Counted from the stretch's first letter, positions 48,019 through 58,040 are shown. The stretch: 64,000 nt of DNA from Kineosporia mesophila (GCF_021129235.1 NZ_JAJOMA010000002.1:1-64000); one strand, 5' to 3'. The notes: a model not told the origin generated them from the sequence alone. Program-made: numbers and translations.

Positions 48019-50343
48019 TCAGCGGCCGTTGCCGCCACCGCCGTTATTGCCGCCACCGCCGGTGTTACCGCCACCGTTGCCGCCGGTTCCAGTTCCGGTT
48101 CCTGTGCCGGTACCCGTGCCGCCGCCGGTGTTGCCCCGGCCGCCACCGGTAGCGTCACCCGTGTCGGTCTTCGGCTTCTGGATCTGAGGTTCCGCACCGA
48201 CCAGGCTGCTGTCGGCGCTCGGGAACCGCTCGACCTTCTTGCCCTGGAGCGCCGACGTCATGATCGACTTCCAGATCGGGCCACCGATGGAACCACCGTA
48301 GACGTTCGCCCAGTAGTGGCCGTTGACGGTGACGCCCAGCATGGGCTTGCGCTGCCCGTTGACCGTCTGCGGGCCGACCCACACGGCGGTCGCCAGCTGC
48401 GGGGTGTACCCGGCGAACCAGGTGTCCTGCGAGTTGTTGGTCGTACCGGTCTTGGCCGAGGCCGGCTGACCGCTAGGGAGCGGGCCCAGGTGGGACGCGG
48501 TACCGGTGGTGAAGGCCCGGCTCAGGCCCAGCGTGACCGTGTTGGCGATGTTGGCCGGGATGGTCTGCTTGCAGTCCTTCTTGGGGATCTTCAGGGCCTT
48601 GCCGTTGCGGTCCTTGATCGAGGTGACCGCCCGCGGCTTGCAGTACTTACCGCTCGCGGCGAACGTCGCGTAGGCGTTGGCCATGGTCAGCGGGGACTGG
48701 TTGGCGACACCCAGCACGACCGAGGGGATGCAGTACGGGATCTTCGTCGTCAGGTGCTTCTTCGCGGAGCCGTCGCACCCGTCGTCCTGCGGGGCGGCCA
48801 GGTGCATGCCCAGGGCCGTCGCCATGTCCGACACGTCGCACAGGTCGAGCTGGGACTCCATCCGGATGTACGCACCGTTGATGGACTTGGCGGTCGCGTT
48901 CCAGACCGTCAGGCTGCCCTTCGCGCCACCGTCACCGGAGTTGACGAAGGTCCAGGTGTCGGTGTTCTGGAGGTGAGAGCCACAGCTCTTGAACGTGCGC
49001 TGGGCGATCGAGCCCGGCGACCCGTCGATCACCTGGTTGAGCTTGCGCCCCGACTTCAGCCAGGTGGCGAGCACGACCGGCTTGAACGTCGAGCCGGTGA
49101 GGAAGCCGGAAGAACCGCCGTACTGGTAGTCGGTCGAGTAGTTGACCGTGGTGTTCTTCCGCCCCTCGTTCACGTTGTAGAACTTGTTCTGGGTCATCGA
49201 GAGGATGTTCCCGGTGCCCGGCTCGACGGTGACCGCCGCCGTGGCGATGTTGCTCGGGTCGCTCGGCGGGATCGCGTTCTTGGCCGCGTTCCAGCTGGTC
49301 TTCAGCAGCTTCGGGCTGAGCGTGGTCTGGATCGTGTAGCCGCCCCACTTGAGGGCCTTCTGCCGGTCTTCCACCGTCTTGCCGAGCGACTTGAAGTCAT
49401 TGCTCTTGGTGATGATGTTGTAGACGTAGTCGCAGAAGTAGGCCCGCAGCCCGGCGTTCGCGCAGCCCTGGTAGATCGGGGTGATCTTCGGCCGGAGCTT
49501 GGTCTCGATCGCCTTGTCGCGCGTCTCCTCGTCGATCATCTTCTGCGCGAACATCTTGTTCAGCACCGTGTTCCGACGGGTCGCAGCGGCCTTGAGCTTG
49601 CTCTTGTCGGAGATGTCGAACTGGGTCGGCGACTGGATCATGCCGGCGAGCATCGCGGCCTGCGGCAGGGTCAGCTTCTTGGCCGAGGTGTTGAAGTAGT
49701 AGTGCGAGGCCGCCTCGATGCCGTAGACCTGCCCGGAGCCGAACCAGGCGATGTTCAGGTAGTCCTGGAGGATCTCCTTCTTGTCCTTGCGCTGCTCCAG
49801 GGCCGAGGCCAGCCGGATCTCCTTGAGCTTGCGGGCGTTCGTCTGCACCGCGGCGGCGTCGACCCCCTCGGCGTTGCCGGCCAGGTAGGCCTGCTGCTGC
49901 AGCATGTTCTTGACCAGTTGCTGGGTCAGCGTGGAGGCACCCTGCGCGACACCACCGTTGATCTCGTTCACCAGCAGGGCGCGGATCAGGCCCTGCGGGT
50001 CGACACCGCCGTGCTCGTAGAAGCGCTCGTCCTCGATCGCGACGATCGCGTTCTGCATGAACGGCGAGATGTCGTCGAGCTTCACGAGCTCGCGGTTCTG
50101 GTCGAAGAAGGTCGCGAGCACGGACCCGTCCGCCGCCAGAACAGTGGTGTTGGCCGCCATCGGCGTCTCTTGCAGGTCGCTGGGCAGCTCCTGGAAGGAC
50201 TTGATGGCGCCGGTGGTGGCCATGCCCGAGGCGCCGATCGCCGGTACCGCTAGTCCGGCCGCGAGAATTCCCGCTACGAGACTGGTTACCACGAAGGCGC
50301 CCAACAGGCCCAGAACGTTCCGTGGGACAGGAGTCGGCGACAT
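48019..50343 (-). CDS. Class A penicillin-binding protein (transglycosylase/transpeptidase)
   Basis: 774 residues from ATG 50343 (ATG 50376 is also in frame). One N-terminal membrane anchor (LLGAFVVTSLVAGILAAGLA). The GT51 domain has EDERFYEHGGVDPQGLIRAL, GASTLTQQLVKNML and RKLKEIRLASALE. The transpeptidase domain has the SxxK motif in TGSTFKP, SIN in AKSINGAYIR and KTG in SAKTGTTNNSQD. The C-terminal 60 residues are Gly/Thr/Asn repeats. It polymerises and cross-links peptidoglycan at the outer membrane face. Several paired cysteines in the outer domain could form disulfides. Confidence 0.95.
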   Translation of the reverse strand: MSPTPVPRNVLGLLGAFVVTSLVAGILAAGLAVPAIGASGMATTGAIKSFQELPSDLQETPMAANTTVLAADGSVLATFFDQNRELVKLDDISPFMQNAIVAIEDERFYEHGGVDPQGLIRALLVNEINGGVAQGASTLTQQLVKNMLQQQAYLAGNAEGVDAAAVQTNARKLKEIRLASALEQRKDKKEILQDYLNIAWFGSGQVYGIEAASHYYFNTSAKKLTLPQAAMLAGMIQSPTQFDISDKSKLKAAATRRNTVLNKMFAQKMIDEETRDKAIETKLRPKITPIYQGCANAGLRAYFCDYVYNIITKSNDFKSLGKTVEDRQKALKWGGYTIQTTLSPKLLKTSWNAAKNAIPPSDPSNIATAAVTVEPGTGNILSMTQNKFYNVNEGRKNTTVNYSTDYQYGGSSGFLTGSTFKPVVLATWLKSGRKLNQVIDGSPGSIAQRTFKSCGSHLQNTDTWTFVNSGDGGAKGSLTVWNATAKSINGAYIRMESQLDLCDVSDMATALGMHLAAPQDDGCDGSAKKHLTTKIPYCIPSVVLGVANQSPLTMANAYATFAASGKYCKPRAVTSIKDRNGKALKIPKKDCKQTIPANIANTVTLGLSRAFTTGTASHLGPLPSGQPASAKTGTTNNSQDTWFAGYTPQLATAVWVGPQTVNGQRKPMLGVTVNGHYWANVYGGSIGGPIWKSIMTSALQGKKVERFPSADSSLVGAEPQIQKPKTDTGDATGGGRGNTGGGTGTGTGTGTGTGGNGGGNTGGGGNNGGGGNGR

Positions 50344-50400
50344 ACGGCACACATTACGGGGCCTTAGCACTTTCATACCAAATCGCTAGTTCAGCAGGCT

Positions 50401-51330
50401 AAGTCGGCCGTCCGGTGATGAGTTGGACCCTGCGTCATGGTCGATGACACTGCGCTGAAGATGCGGCCCCGCACCCCGCCGGCTCTCGGCCATCGGGTAG
50501 AGCACGGGGATCAGGACCAGGGTGAGCACCGTCGAGCTGACCAGGCCACCGATCACCACCACGGCCAGCGGCCGGGAGATGAAGCCGCCGTGCCGGGTGA
50601 TCCCCAGGGCCGTCGGGGTCAGGGCGAAAACGGTTGCCAGCACCGTCATCAGAATCGGCCGCAGACGGCGCAGGTCACCCTCGGCCACCGCGTCCGCCCC
50701 CGGCAGGCCGCGCTCGCGATCCTGGTTGATCGGGTCCACCAGCACGATCGAGTTGGACACCACGATGCCGATCAGCGTGAGCAGTACTGCGTAGGCGCCT
50801 CGACCTTCCGCACGGTCGCCACGTCCCGCAGGCGCACCGGGCCCGCGGCGGTCGGCATCGGGAGCGCCCGGCCGTCGGCCAGGCCGGTGGGCGCGGTGGC
50901 CGATGCGCGCAGGACGACGTCGTGCTGGGCGACGTCGTGCTGGGCGACGTCGTGCTGGGCGACGTCGACGGCGACCTGTGAGACGGCGACGGCCGTGCGC
51001 AGCGTGTCGGCGATCACGCTGTCGGTGAGCCCGGCCGCCGCCCCCTTGGCGGTCACCGAGAACTGCGGTGCGCTCCGGCTTCAGGTCGCTGCGCACGTCC
51101 CGGACCTCGGACAGCCCCCGGAGCCGCCCGGCTCACCTGCTCGGTGTCCGCGCTCAGGTGCCCTCGTCGCCGGAACCGGCGCGCACCACCACCTCGATGT
51201 CCGAACTCAGGCCGGCGCCCGTGCCGACCGTGAAGGTGCCGGCGTCCGGCATCGCCTCCAGCGGCCCGCGCAGGTCGTCCTGCTGCTGGAGCGGGAGCCG
51301 GGGGCTCCTCCTGCCGACGTGCAGAACCGT
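50401..51330 (-). pseudogene. RND (AcrB/HAE1-type) efflux permease remnant
   Basis: The 3' part keeps a clear last-third of an RND pump (VLLTLIGIVVSNSIVLVDPI, LRPILMTVLATVFALTPTAL, PLAVVVIGGLVSSTVLTLVL). Upstream, in other frames, are pieces of the periplasmic region (AGPVRLRDVATVRKV, TDSVIADTLRTAVAVSQVAV, EVRDVRSDLKPERTAV). At least three frame changes and large deletions reduce a pump of about 1000 residues to less than a third. A 15-bp repeat lies inside it. It cannot encode a working transporter. Confidence 0.75.
50916..50960. repeat. Three 15-bp tandem repeats in the RND remnant
   Basis: GACGTCGTGCTGGGC occurs three times in a row, followed by a partial copy; on the minus strand it encodes AQHDV. 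Confidence 0.95.
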
Positions 51331-51372
51331 ATGCCCGCATTCAGGATGCTGTGCGTGGCCGACCCCGAGCGG

Positions 51373-51954
51373 ATGATGACTACCGAGCAGATCAACGCCG
51401 AGCTGACGGCCCGCGCGCACCGGGAGATGGACCGCCGCCTGCTCCGCGGGCTGCGGGTGTACCTGCTCGTCATGCCGGTGGTGTTCGTCCTGGCGGTGCT
51501 CGGCTGGGACACTCCGGTCGGTGAGATCCCGGTGTGGATGTGGGTCCTGCTCGGTGTCCTGTTCCTCTTCTTTCCCGTGCTCTCGGGGCTCCTGCTGCTG
51601 GCCCGGCGCCGCGGGGTCCGGCGACTTCAGCCATCGCAGTACGTAGGCCTGGAGAAGGCGCACCGCAAGAGCCTTCTGGCGGCGGTCCGGTCCGTCGGTC
51701 CGGTGCCGGAGGAGGACCGGCCCCATGCGACTGCACTGGCCCGCGGGCTGGTCGCCCAGCGTCGCCTCGCCTACCTCCTCGTGCCCGCTGCGTTCTGCGG
51801 CGCCGCCGGGCGTCTGCTGTCCGGGGAGCGCGGTGTCGGCGACCTCTTCGCCGCGGTGTCGTTGGTTCTCGTCCTGGTGCTGGCGCCCCAGTTGCTGCGC
51901 GACGCCCGGCGCGGCCGCCGCTGGCTCGACGAGCACGGGCACGAGCAGGCGTGA
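51373..51954 (+). CDS. Membrane protein of unknown function
   Basis: 193 residues from the tandem ATG at 51373. Two N-terminal helices (VYLLVMPVVFVLAVLGW and WVLLGVLFLFFPVLSGLLLL), a charged cytoplasmic segment (about 80-130) and two more helices (LAYLLVPAAFCGAAGRLL, LFAAVSLVLVLVLAPQLL). No family recognised. It is transcribed away from the RND remnant and converges on the MarR gene. Confidence 0.6.
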   Translation: MMTTEQINAELTARAHREMDRRLLRGLRVYLLVMPVVFVLAVLGWDTPVGEIPVWMWVLLGVLFLFFPVLSGLLLLARRRGVRRLQPSQYVGLEKAHRKSLLAAVRSVGPVPEEDRPHATALARGLVAQRRLAYLLVPAAFCGAAGRLLSGERGVGDLFAAVSLVLVLVLAPQLLRDARRGRRWLDEHGHEQA

Positions 51955-51963
51955 ACCGGAGGC

Positions 51964-52377
51964 TCAGAAGTGCTCCAGCAGGACACCCATCAGAGCGGTC
52001 AGCTGATCGCGCTGCTGCGGGTCCAGGCGGTCCATCGACGGCGACAGCTCCCGTCTGATCTCCGCGTAGACGGTCCCGGCCAGTTCCAGGCCGGCTGTCG
52101 TCGTGAACACCTCGATCACCCGGCGGTCGCCCGGGCTCTTCTCCCGCGCCAGCAGCCCGCGCTTCTCGGCGCGGTCGATCAGCCCGGACAGGGTGGACTT
52201 GTCCAGGCCCAGGAACGCCGCCAGCTCGCTCATGCGGGCCCGGCGGTCGCGCAGGATGCCGAGCACCCGTAGCTGCGTCAGGGACAGGTCGTGCTCGGCG
52301 CCGACCCGGGTGAGCACGGCCGTGACGCGGAACGTGTTCTGGACCAGTGCGTCGAGCAGGGGATCGTCGGGAGTCAC
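51964..52377 (-). CDS. MarR-family regulator
   Basis: 137 residues, GTG start. The winged helix shows LSLTQLRVLGILRDRRARMS, ELAAFLGLDKSTLSGLIDRA and the wing EKRGLLAREKSPGDRRVIEV with the conserved DxR. It is divergent from the oxidoreductase at 52461; the long inverted repeat between them (52396-52443) is the probable operator. Confidence 0.92.
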   Translation of the reverse strand: MTPDDPLLDALVQNTFRVTAVLTRVGAEHDLSLTQLRVLGILRDRRARMSELAAFLGLDKSTLSGLIDRAEKRGLLAREKSPGDRRVIEVFTTTAGLELAGTVYAEIRRELSPSMDRLDPQQRDQLTALMGVLLEHF

Positions 52378-52395
52378 GCGGACAGGCTACTTGAC

Positions 52396-52443
52396 ATGGT
52401 TTGGGTTACCAACCAACATGAAGTTGTTGGTAACACAAACCAT
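52396..52443. promoter_or_regulatory. MarR operator and promoter of the oxidoreductase gene
   Basis: Arms of 18 bases (ATGGTTTGGGTTACCAAC and GTTGGTAACACAAACCAT) match with one mismatch across a 12-base spacer. TTGACA at 52391-52396 with CAACAT 17 bases later forms a candidate promoter lying inside the repeat, so repressor binding would occlude it. Confidence 0.8.
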
Positions 52444-52460
52444 TGTTGAGGAGCCCCGTC

Positions 52461-53387
52461 ATGCAGGCAGCTGTCATCACCGACTTCGCCCTTCCCCCGG
52501 TCTACCGCGAGCACCCGGAACCGGTGGTCGCGGGCGAGAACGAGATGCTGGTGGACGTGCTGGCGGCCGGGTTGCACCACCTCACCCGGTCGCGGGCGAA
52601 CGGGTCGCACTACAGCAGTTCCGGGGTGCTCCCCATCGTGCCCGGGATGGACGGCGTGGTGCGGGACACGTCGGGCCGGCTGCGTTACGTGGTGCTGGAC
52701 GACCCGGCCCTGGGCACCTTCGCCGACCGGACCGTGATCGACGCGCGCCGAAGCGTCGTCCTGCCGGACGGTGTCGACCCGGTGCGGATCGCGGCCGCGA
52801 TGAACCCGGGTATGTCGTCGTGGATTGCCCTGCGCCGTCGCATCGCCTTCGAGAAGGGCCAGCGGGTGCTGGTTCTCGGTGCCACGGGGAACTCCGGGCG
52901 GCTGGCCGTGCAGATCGCCAAGCTGTTCGGCGCCTCGCAGGTGATCGCGGCCGGGCGTGACCGGGCCCGCCTGCGGGAACTGCGCGCGCTGGGGGCCGAC
53001 GAGGTCATCACCTTCGACGAGGCCGAGAAGGCCGCCGGCGTCGACGTGGTCATCGACTACCTCTGGGGTGACGTCGCCGCGGGACTGATGCTGCCGATGC
53101 TCCGGGCCCGCCCGGACCGCAGCGTGCCGCTGACCTGGATCCAGATCGGGTCGATGGCGGGGCCGGACGCGGCCGTTCCCTCCGCCGCGCTGCGGCAGGC
53201 CCGGCTCCAGATCGTCGGCAGCGGCATCGGGTCGGTGCCCGCCCGGGACATCATCGCGGAACTGCCGGCGCTGGCCGCGGCCGTCACCGACGGATCGCTC
53301 CAGGTCCAGGCCCGGGCGGTGCCGCTGTCCGGGATCGCCGAAAACTGGGAGGCGACGGTCGGTGAGCGGGTGGTGTTCGTGCCCTGA
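52461..53387 (+). CDS. Medium-chain dehydrogenase/quinone-reductase-like oxidoreductase
   Basis: 308 residues from ATG 52461 with GAGGAG upstream. MDR fold: MQAAVITDFALPPVYREHPE, catalytic-domain VPGMDGVVRDTSG, and the cofactor domain VLVLGATGNSGRLAVQIAKL with AAGRDRARLRELRALGADEV. No structural-zinc cysteines are seen, as in quinone oxidoreductases. Divergence from the MarR gene suggests induction by a MarR ligand such as a phenolic or quinone. Confidence 0.9.
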   Translation: MQAAVITDFALPPVYREHPEPVVAGENEMLVDVLAAGLHHLTRSRANGSHYSSSGVLPIVPGMDGVVRDTSGRLRYVVLDDPALGTFADRTVIDARRSVVLPDGVDPVRIAAAMNPGMSSWIALRRRIAFEKGQRVLVLGATGNSGRLAVQIAKLFGASQVIAAGRDRARLRELRALGADEVITFDEAEKAAGVDVVIDYLWGDVAAGLMLPMLRARPDRSVPLTWIQIGSMAGPDAAVPSAALRQARLQIVGSGIGSVPARDIIAELPALAAAVTDGSLQVQARAVPLSGIAENWEATVGERVVFVP

Positions 53388-53426
53388 TCATGGCCGCGGG
53401 GTGCGGACGGGAGTAGAGTCCGTGCC

Positions 53427-54395
53427 GTGGGGGACGCCAAATTACATGCCGTACTTGACAATCCACTGAACGGGTGGCTGACCCGCGAGGTGCTGCCCGG
53501 TCAGGAGATCGCCGGTGCGGAGGCTCTGGTCGGTGGTGCTAATCACGAAATGGTCGTCCTGACCGTGAGTTCGGGTGAACGGTACGTGGTGCGCCGGTAC
53601 CGGCGTCGCAATCCGTGCGCCCTGGAACAGGCCCTGTCGAGTCATCTGGCCGGTCGGGTTCCGGCCGTCGAGGTGGTCGGCGCCGACCGCACCGGCGAGG
53701 CCTCCGGCGAGCCGACCCTGGTCTACCGGTATGTCGACGGTCGCCCGCTCGACCTCGTCCTCCATGACCAGAACTCTTCCGGCGCGGGCGAGAGCGAGCA
53801 GCTGGGGCGGGTCGTCGGGGCGGCCCTGGCCGGTGTCGGGCAGATCTCCTTCGCCACCCCCGGGGCCTTTCGCGGGGGTTCGCTCGAACCGGACGGCCGG
53901 GATGTCCTCATTGACCCTCTTGACGTCGTGGACCGGGCCCTTTCCGCCGGGCACTCCTCCCGCGTCCTCGACGGACACCAGCGGCGGGGTCTGCTGGCGC
54001 TCGCGCTGCGTTCCACCCATTGGGTCGACGCGGTCGCCGGGGACCGGAAACTCGTGCACATGGACTTCAACCCGAAGAACATCGTGGTGCGTCAGGTGCG
54101 CGGGCGCTGGGAGGTCGCCGCCGTGCTGGACTGGGAGTTCGCCTTCAGCGGCTCACCTCTCACCGACGTGGGAAACATGCTGCGCTTCGCGGAAGACTAC
54201 CCGCGGGAGTACGTGGCCGGTTTCGCCGACGGCTACACCGACGCGGGTGGTGAACTTCCCGAGAACTGGCTCGAGATCAGCCGGGCGCTCGACCTTTTCA
54301 CCTTGGCCGACATCCTGGCCCATCCACCGGAGGGCGACATGTCCTCGCGCGTGGCCGAGGTTGTGACCCGGCGTCTGGCAGACGTCTCCTTCTGA
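53427..54395 (+). CDS. Aminoglycoside-phosphotransferase-family kinase
   Basis: 322 residues, GTG start. Kinase-like motifs: nucleotide loop GGANHEMVVLTVSSGERYVVR, catalytic HMDFNPKNIVV and metal-binding LDWEFAFSGSPLTDVGNML. The family phosphorylates aminoglycosides, macrolides, homoserine or other small molecules; the substrate cannot be told here. It stands alone between an oxidoreductase and a convergent monooxygenase. Confidence 0.85.
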   Translation: MGDAKLHAVLDNPLNGWLTREVLPGQEIAGAEALVGGANHEMVVLTVSSGERYVVRRYRRRNPCALEQALSSHLAGRVPAVEVVGADRTGEASGEPTLVYRYVDGRPLDLVLHDQNSSGAGESEQLGRVVGAALAGVGQISFATPGAFRGGSLEPDGRDVLIDPLDVVDRALSAGHSSRVLDGHQRRGLLALALRSTHWVDAVAGDRKLVHMDFNPKNIVVRQVRGRWEVAAVLDWEFAFSGSPLTDVGNMLRFAEDYPREYVAGFADGYTDAGGELPENWLEISRALDLFTLADILAHPPEGDMSSRVAEVVTRRLADVSF

Positions 54396-54418
54396 CCGTA
54401 CGACCGGCGAGCTACCGG

Positions 54419-55504
54419 TTACCTCAGACCCGGGACCAGTTCGAGCTGTCTCACCAGGGAGGCCACGACCGCCCGCCCGGCCCGGTTGGCGCCGACGGTG
54501 GACTGGGACGGGCCGAAACCGATCAGGTGCAGGCCCGGTTCGCCTACGACCCGGGTACCGTCCAGCTGGATTCCGCCGCTCTCGTTGCGCAGGCCCAGGG
54601 GGTCGAGGTGGCTCAGGGCGGGCCGGAAGCCCGTCGCCCAGAGGATCACGTCGACGGGGGTGAACGAGCCGTCCGCCTCGCGCACGCCGCCGGGCTCGAT
54701 CGCGGTGAACATCGGGCGGCGTACCAGCACGCCGCGCTCGCGGGCCGCGACGGCGTACGGGGCCCAGCTCAGGCCGGTGTACGACACGACGCTGCCGGTC
54801 GGCCGGCCCGCCTCGACGTCGGCGACGACCCGGGCGATCGTCTCGCGCCCGGCGACCTCCGGCTCGAAAGCACCCTCCCGGAAGACCGGTTCGCGGCGGG
54901 TGAACCAGAAGGTGGTGGCGTCGCGGGAGATCTCCTCCAGCAGTTCGACCGCGGAGATGCCACCGCCGACCACCGCCACCCGTTTCCCGGAGAACTCGGC
55001 GGCCGACACGTAGTCGCGGGTGTGCAGCTGGCGCCCGATAAAGGTCTCCTGGCCGGGGTAGTGCGGGAGGACCGGGTTGGTCCAGGTGCCGGTGGCGTTG
55101 ACGACCGCCTCGGCGAGCCAGGTGCCGCGGCCGGTTTCGACCTCGAATCCCGGCGGGGCGCGGTGTACCGCGGTGACCGGGACGGGCCGCAGGATCGGCA
55201 GGTCGTTCGCCTGCTCGAACCCGGCGAAGTAGCGGGGGACCGCCGTCCGGCTCGGCTCGTCCGGGTCGACGGGCGGACTCGGGTGACCGGGGAGGTCGAA
55301 GATTCCGTTGACCGTGGTCATCGTCAGGGATTCCCACCGGTGCGGCCAGGCCCCGCCCGGTGCGGGAGCCGCGTCGAGCACGGCGAAGGTGCGGTTGTGC
55401 GGCTGCCCGTCGATCGCGGACCCGAACCCCCGCCGCTTCAGGTGGTAGGCCGCCGAGAGCCCGGCCTGACCCGCTCCGATGACCACCACGGTCGCCCGCT
55501 GCAT
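54419..55504 (-). CDS. Flavin-dependent monooxygenase / NAD(P)-binding oxidoreductase
   Basis: 361 residues. FAD motif VVVIGAGQAGLSAAYHLKRR at the start, APGGAWPHRWESL, the NADPH motif VAVVGGGISAVELLEEI near 175 and the C-terminal VILWATGFRPALSHL. This is the class B flavin monooxygenase/YczJ-like pattern; the length is shorter than full Baeyer-Villiger enzymes. The substrate is unknown. The 170-bp gap upstream to the ABC gene shows no feature. Confidence 0.88.
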   Translation of the reverse strand: MQRATVVVIGAGQAGLSAAYHLKRRGFGSAIDGQPHNRTFAVLDAAPAPGGAWPHRWESLTMTTVNGIFDLPGHPSPPVDPDEPSRTAVPRYFAGFEQANDLPILRPVPVTAVHRAPPGFEVETGRGTWLAEAVVNATGTWTNPVLPHYPGQETFIGRQLHTRDYVSAAEFSGKRVAVVGGGISAVELLEEISRDATTFWFTRREPVFREGAFEPEVAGRETIARVVADVEAGRPTGSVVSYTGLSWAPYAVAARERGVLVRRPMFTAIEPGGVREADGSFTPVDVILWATGFRPALSHLDPLGLRNESGGIQLDGTRVVGEPGLHLIGFGPSQSTVGANRAGRAVVASLVRQLELVPGLR

Positions 55505-55674
55505 ACGTGACTCCTCCGACGTGCCTGGTCAGGGGAAGTCCGGGGCCGGGACGGGTATTCCGGCGGACGGGCCGGCTGTGACCCGGATCTCCCCGGTCGC
55601 GCACGTGTGTCCCGGGTACGACGAGGCCGGGGTGATCATGGTCGATTCCGGCCGGCGCCGGCCGGATCGGTGAT

Positions 55675-56430
55675 TCAGAGCGGGTCGATGAGGCGGTGCA
55701 GGAACCGCTGTGTGCGTTCCTCTTTCGGGTGGTCCAGCACCTCGGCGGGAGTGCCGCGTTCGGCCACCACTCCACCGTCGAGAAACAGCACCTGGTCGGC
55801 GACCTGCCGGGCGAACCGGATCTCGTGCGTCACCACGACCATGGTCCAGCCGTCGGCGGCCAGGTCTTTCATGACCGCGAGCACCTCGCCCACGAGCTCG
55901 GGGTCGAGGGCCGAGGTGGGCTCGTCGAACAGCATGAGCCGAGGCTTGATGGCCAGGGCCCGGGCGATACCCACTCGCTGCTGCTGACCACCGGAGAGCT
56001 GATACGGGAACTGCTCGGCCTTCTCGGCCAGGCCGACCCGCCGCAAGAGTTCCAGCGCCTCGGCGTTCACCTCGGCGGCCGGGCGCTTCTGCACCACGAG
56101 CGGGCCCTCGGTGACGTTGCGCAGCACGCTCAGGTGCGGGAACAGGTTGTGACTCTGGAACACCATCCCGCTCTGCGCGCGGAGTTCCGTGATCTGGCGG
56201 CGGTCGGGTTTCGCACCGAAGTCGACGCTGACGTCACCGATCCGCACCGTGCCCGCGTCGGGGATCTCGAGGGCGTTGAGCGAGCGCAGCACGGTGGTCT
56301 TGCCCGAGCCGGAGGGGCCGATGAGCACCGTCACCGAGCCGGTGGGCACGATCAGGTCGACACCGCGCAGGACGTGGTTGTCGCCGAAGGACTTGTTCAG
56401 GCCCTGGACGTCGAGGAGATGTTCGGTCAT
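55675..56430 (-). CDS. Polar amino-acid ABC transporter ATPase
   Basis: 251 residues. Walker [10 protein letters not shown] (about 37-45), signature [16 protein letters not shown], Walker [15 protein letters not shown] and the switch histidine VVVTHE place it in the GlnQ/HisP group. Start ATG 56430 overlaps the permease stop by four bases (ATGA). It is the last gene of the binding protein-permease-ATPase operon. Confidence 0.95.
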   Translation of the reverse strand: MTEHLLDVQGLNKSFGDNHVLRGVDLIVPTGSVTVLIGPSGSGKTTVLRSLNALEIPDAGTVRIGDVSVDFGAKPDRRQITELRAQSGMVFQSHNLFPHLSVLRNVTEGPLVVQKRPAAEVNAEALELLRRVGLAEKAEQFPYQLSGGQQQRVGIARALAIKPRLMLFDEPTSALDPELVGEVLAVMKDLAADGWTMVVVTHEIRFARQVADQVLFLDGGVVAERGTPAEVLDHPKEERTQRFLHRLIDPL

Positions 56431-57095
56431 GAGGCCACATACCTGTCGAGTCGGGTCTCCAAGCGGGACTGGGCGAAGGACAGCACCAGGCAGACCGCCC
56501 AGTAGTAGGCGGCGGCCACCATGTAGAGGGTGAAGAACTCGAAGGTGGGGCCGGCCAGTTCCTGGGCCTTCCGGAAGGTTTCGGTGACCAGGATGGTGGA
56601 GGCCAGGGAGGTGTCTTTCACCAGCGAGATGAGCGTGTTCGACAGCGGCGGCACGGACACCCGGGCGGCCTGCGGCAGGATGATCCGGCGCAGGGTGGTC
56701 GGGTAGTTCATGCCGACGGTCTGGGCCGCCTCCCACTGCCCGCGCGGCACCGAGATGATGGCCGCACGGATGATCTCCGAGGCGTATCCGCCCACGTTCA
56801 GGGTGAACGCGAGGACGGCGCTCGGCCACGGATCGATCGTCGCGCCGAGCGAGGGCAGCCCGTAGAAGATGATGAACAGCTGCACCAGCAGCGGCGTTCC
56901 GCGGATCACCGAGACGTAGAACCGGGCGATCGCGGAGACCGGCCAGATCGGCGACAGCCGCATCAGCGCCACGACCAGGGCCAGCAGCAGCCCGAGCACG
57001 AAGCTGATCGCTGTGAGGGGGATGGTCCCCTTGACCATCCCCTCCAGCAGCGGCCCGAGCGAGCTGCGGATCAGCTCGACGGTCGATTGGTCCAT
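56427..57095 (-). CDS. Amino-acid ABC transporter permease (HisM/GlnP type)
   Basis: 222 residues, five to six helices. The family segments are [72 protein letters not shown] (coupling loop) and [12 protein letters not shown]. It lies six bases after the binding-protein gene and overlaps the ATPase gene. Confidence 0.95.
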   Translation of the reverse strand: MDQSTVELIRSSLGPLLEGMVKGTIPLTAISFVLGLLLALVVALMRLSPIWPVSAIARFYVSVIRGTPLLVQLFIIFYGLPSLGATIDPWPSAVLAFTLNVGGYASEIIRAAIISVPRGQWEAAQTVGMNYPTTLRRIILPQAARVSVPPLSNTLISLVKDTSLASTILVTETFRKAQELAGPTFEFFTLYMVAAAYYWAVCLVLSFAQSRLETRLDRYVAS

Positions 57096-57101
57096 GGGTG
57101 A

Positions 57102-57932
57102 TCAGCTCGCGGACGGGCTCGGGGAGGCGTCGGCCGGGTCGCCGCCGGAGACGTCCTTGCCGAAGTACTTCTCGGAGATCTTGGCCAGCGTGCCGTCGGC
57201 GCGCAGCTCGTCGAGCGCCGTGTCGAACTCGGCGGGCAGGTCGCTGTCCTTGCGGAACGCGAACGCCTGCTGCGTCGGGTCGCCGATCTCCCCGGCGATC
57301 TTGATGTCCTTGTCGCCGCTCTCGGTCAGGTAGTTGAGCACGGCCAGGCTGTCGTTGAGCGTGACGTCGACCCGCTTCTGCTTGAGCAGGGGGATGGCCT
57401 GGTTGAAGCCCTCGACGTTCTCGATCTTGGCCCCGGCATCCTTGGCGGCCGTGCCGAAGCTGCTCGTCGACGACTGGGCGGCGGTCTTGCCCTTGAGGTC
57501 GGCCGCGGTGGTGATCGACGTGTCGTCGGCGCGGGTGACGATGACGCCGACCGAGTCGGTGTACGTCTGCGAGAAGCTGTACTTGGCCGTGCGCTCGTCG
57601 TTGACGGTGACCTGGTTGGCCACCACGTCGTAGCGCTTGGCCTCCAGGCCGGCGAAGATCGAGTCCCAGGCGGTCTCGGAGAACTCCACCTTGCGGCCGA
57701 GCTTGGCGGCGACCGCCTCGACCACCTCGACGTCGTACCCGGTGAGCTTGTTGCCGTTCTTGGTGTCGTGGTAGGTGAAGGGCGCGTAGACGCCCTCGGT
57801 GGCCACCTTCAGCGGCTCCTTGCCGCTACCACTCGCACTGCTGCCCGAGCTGTCAGAGTCACCACCGCAGGCGGCCAGGCCCAGCGTCATGAGCGCGGCC
57901 GCGGAGACGGCGAGGAACCTCTTGCTGATCAT
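57102..57932 (-). CDS. Amino-acid ABC transporter substrate-binding lipoprotein
   Basis: 276 residues. Lipoprotein signal with lipobox LAACGG (cysteine about 22), a Ser/Gly spacer and the SBP_bac_3 fold: [52 protein letters not shown] and [13 protein letters not shown]. The sequence resembles cystine/glutamine binders (TcyA-like); specificity is not proved. It is the first gene of the transporter operon, with AAGGG before its start. Confidence 0.92.
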   Translation of the reverse strand: MISKRFLAVSAAALMTLGLAACGGDSDSSGSSASGSGKEPLKVATEGVYAPFTYHDTKNGNKLTGYDVEVVEAVAAKLGRKVEFSETAWDSIFAGLEAKRYDVVANQVTVNDERTAKYSFSQTYTDSVGVIVTRADDTSITTAADLKGKTAAQSSTSSFGTAAKDAGAKIENVEGFNQAIPLLKQKRVDVTLNDSLAVLNYLTESGDKDIKIAGEIGDPTQQAFAFRKDSDLPAEFDTALDELRADGTLAKISEKYFGKDVSGGDPADASPSPSAS

Positions 57933-58040
57933 CGGACAAACCCTTCTTAGTCGACAGGAAAAGTCAGGCTGTCATTCCTGCCGAATGCTTGTGAACCCGT
58001 CTGAGGTTAACCAGAGGTTGCGTCATCTGCTTGGGCAGGG

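Noticed and set aside
47188-50253. A 1021-codon open frame on the plus strand
   Set aside because: It lies antisense to the clearly conserved penicillin-binding protein and has the Val/Gly/Arg/Leu-rich composition of a high-GC shadow frame.
50437-51372. Upstream extension of the membrane protein at 51373
   Set aside because: The open frame continues far upstream only because it is antisense to the RND remnant; the membrane protein starts sensibly at the ATG at 51373.
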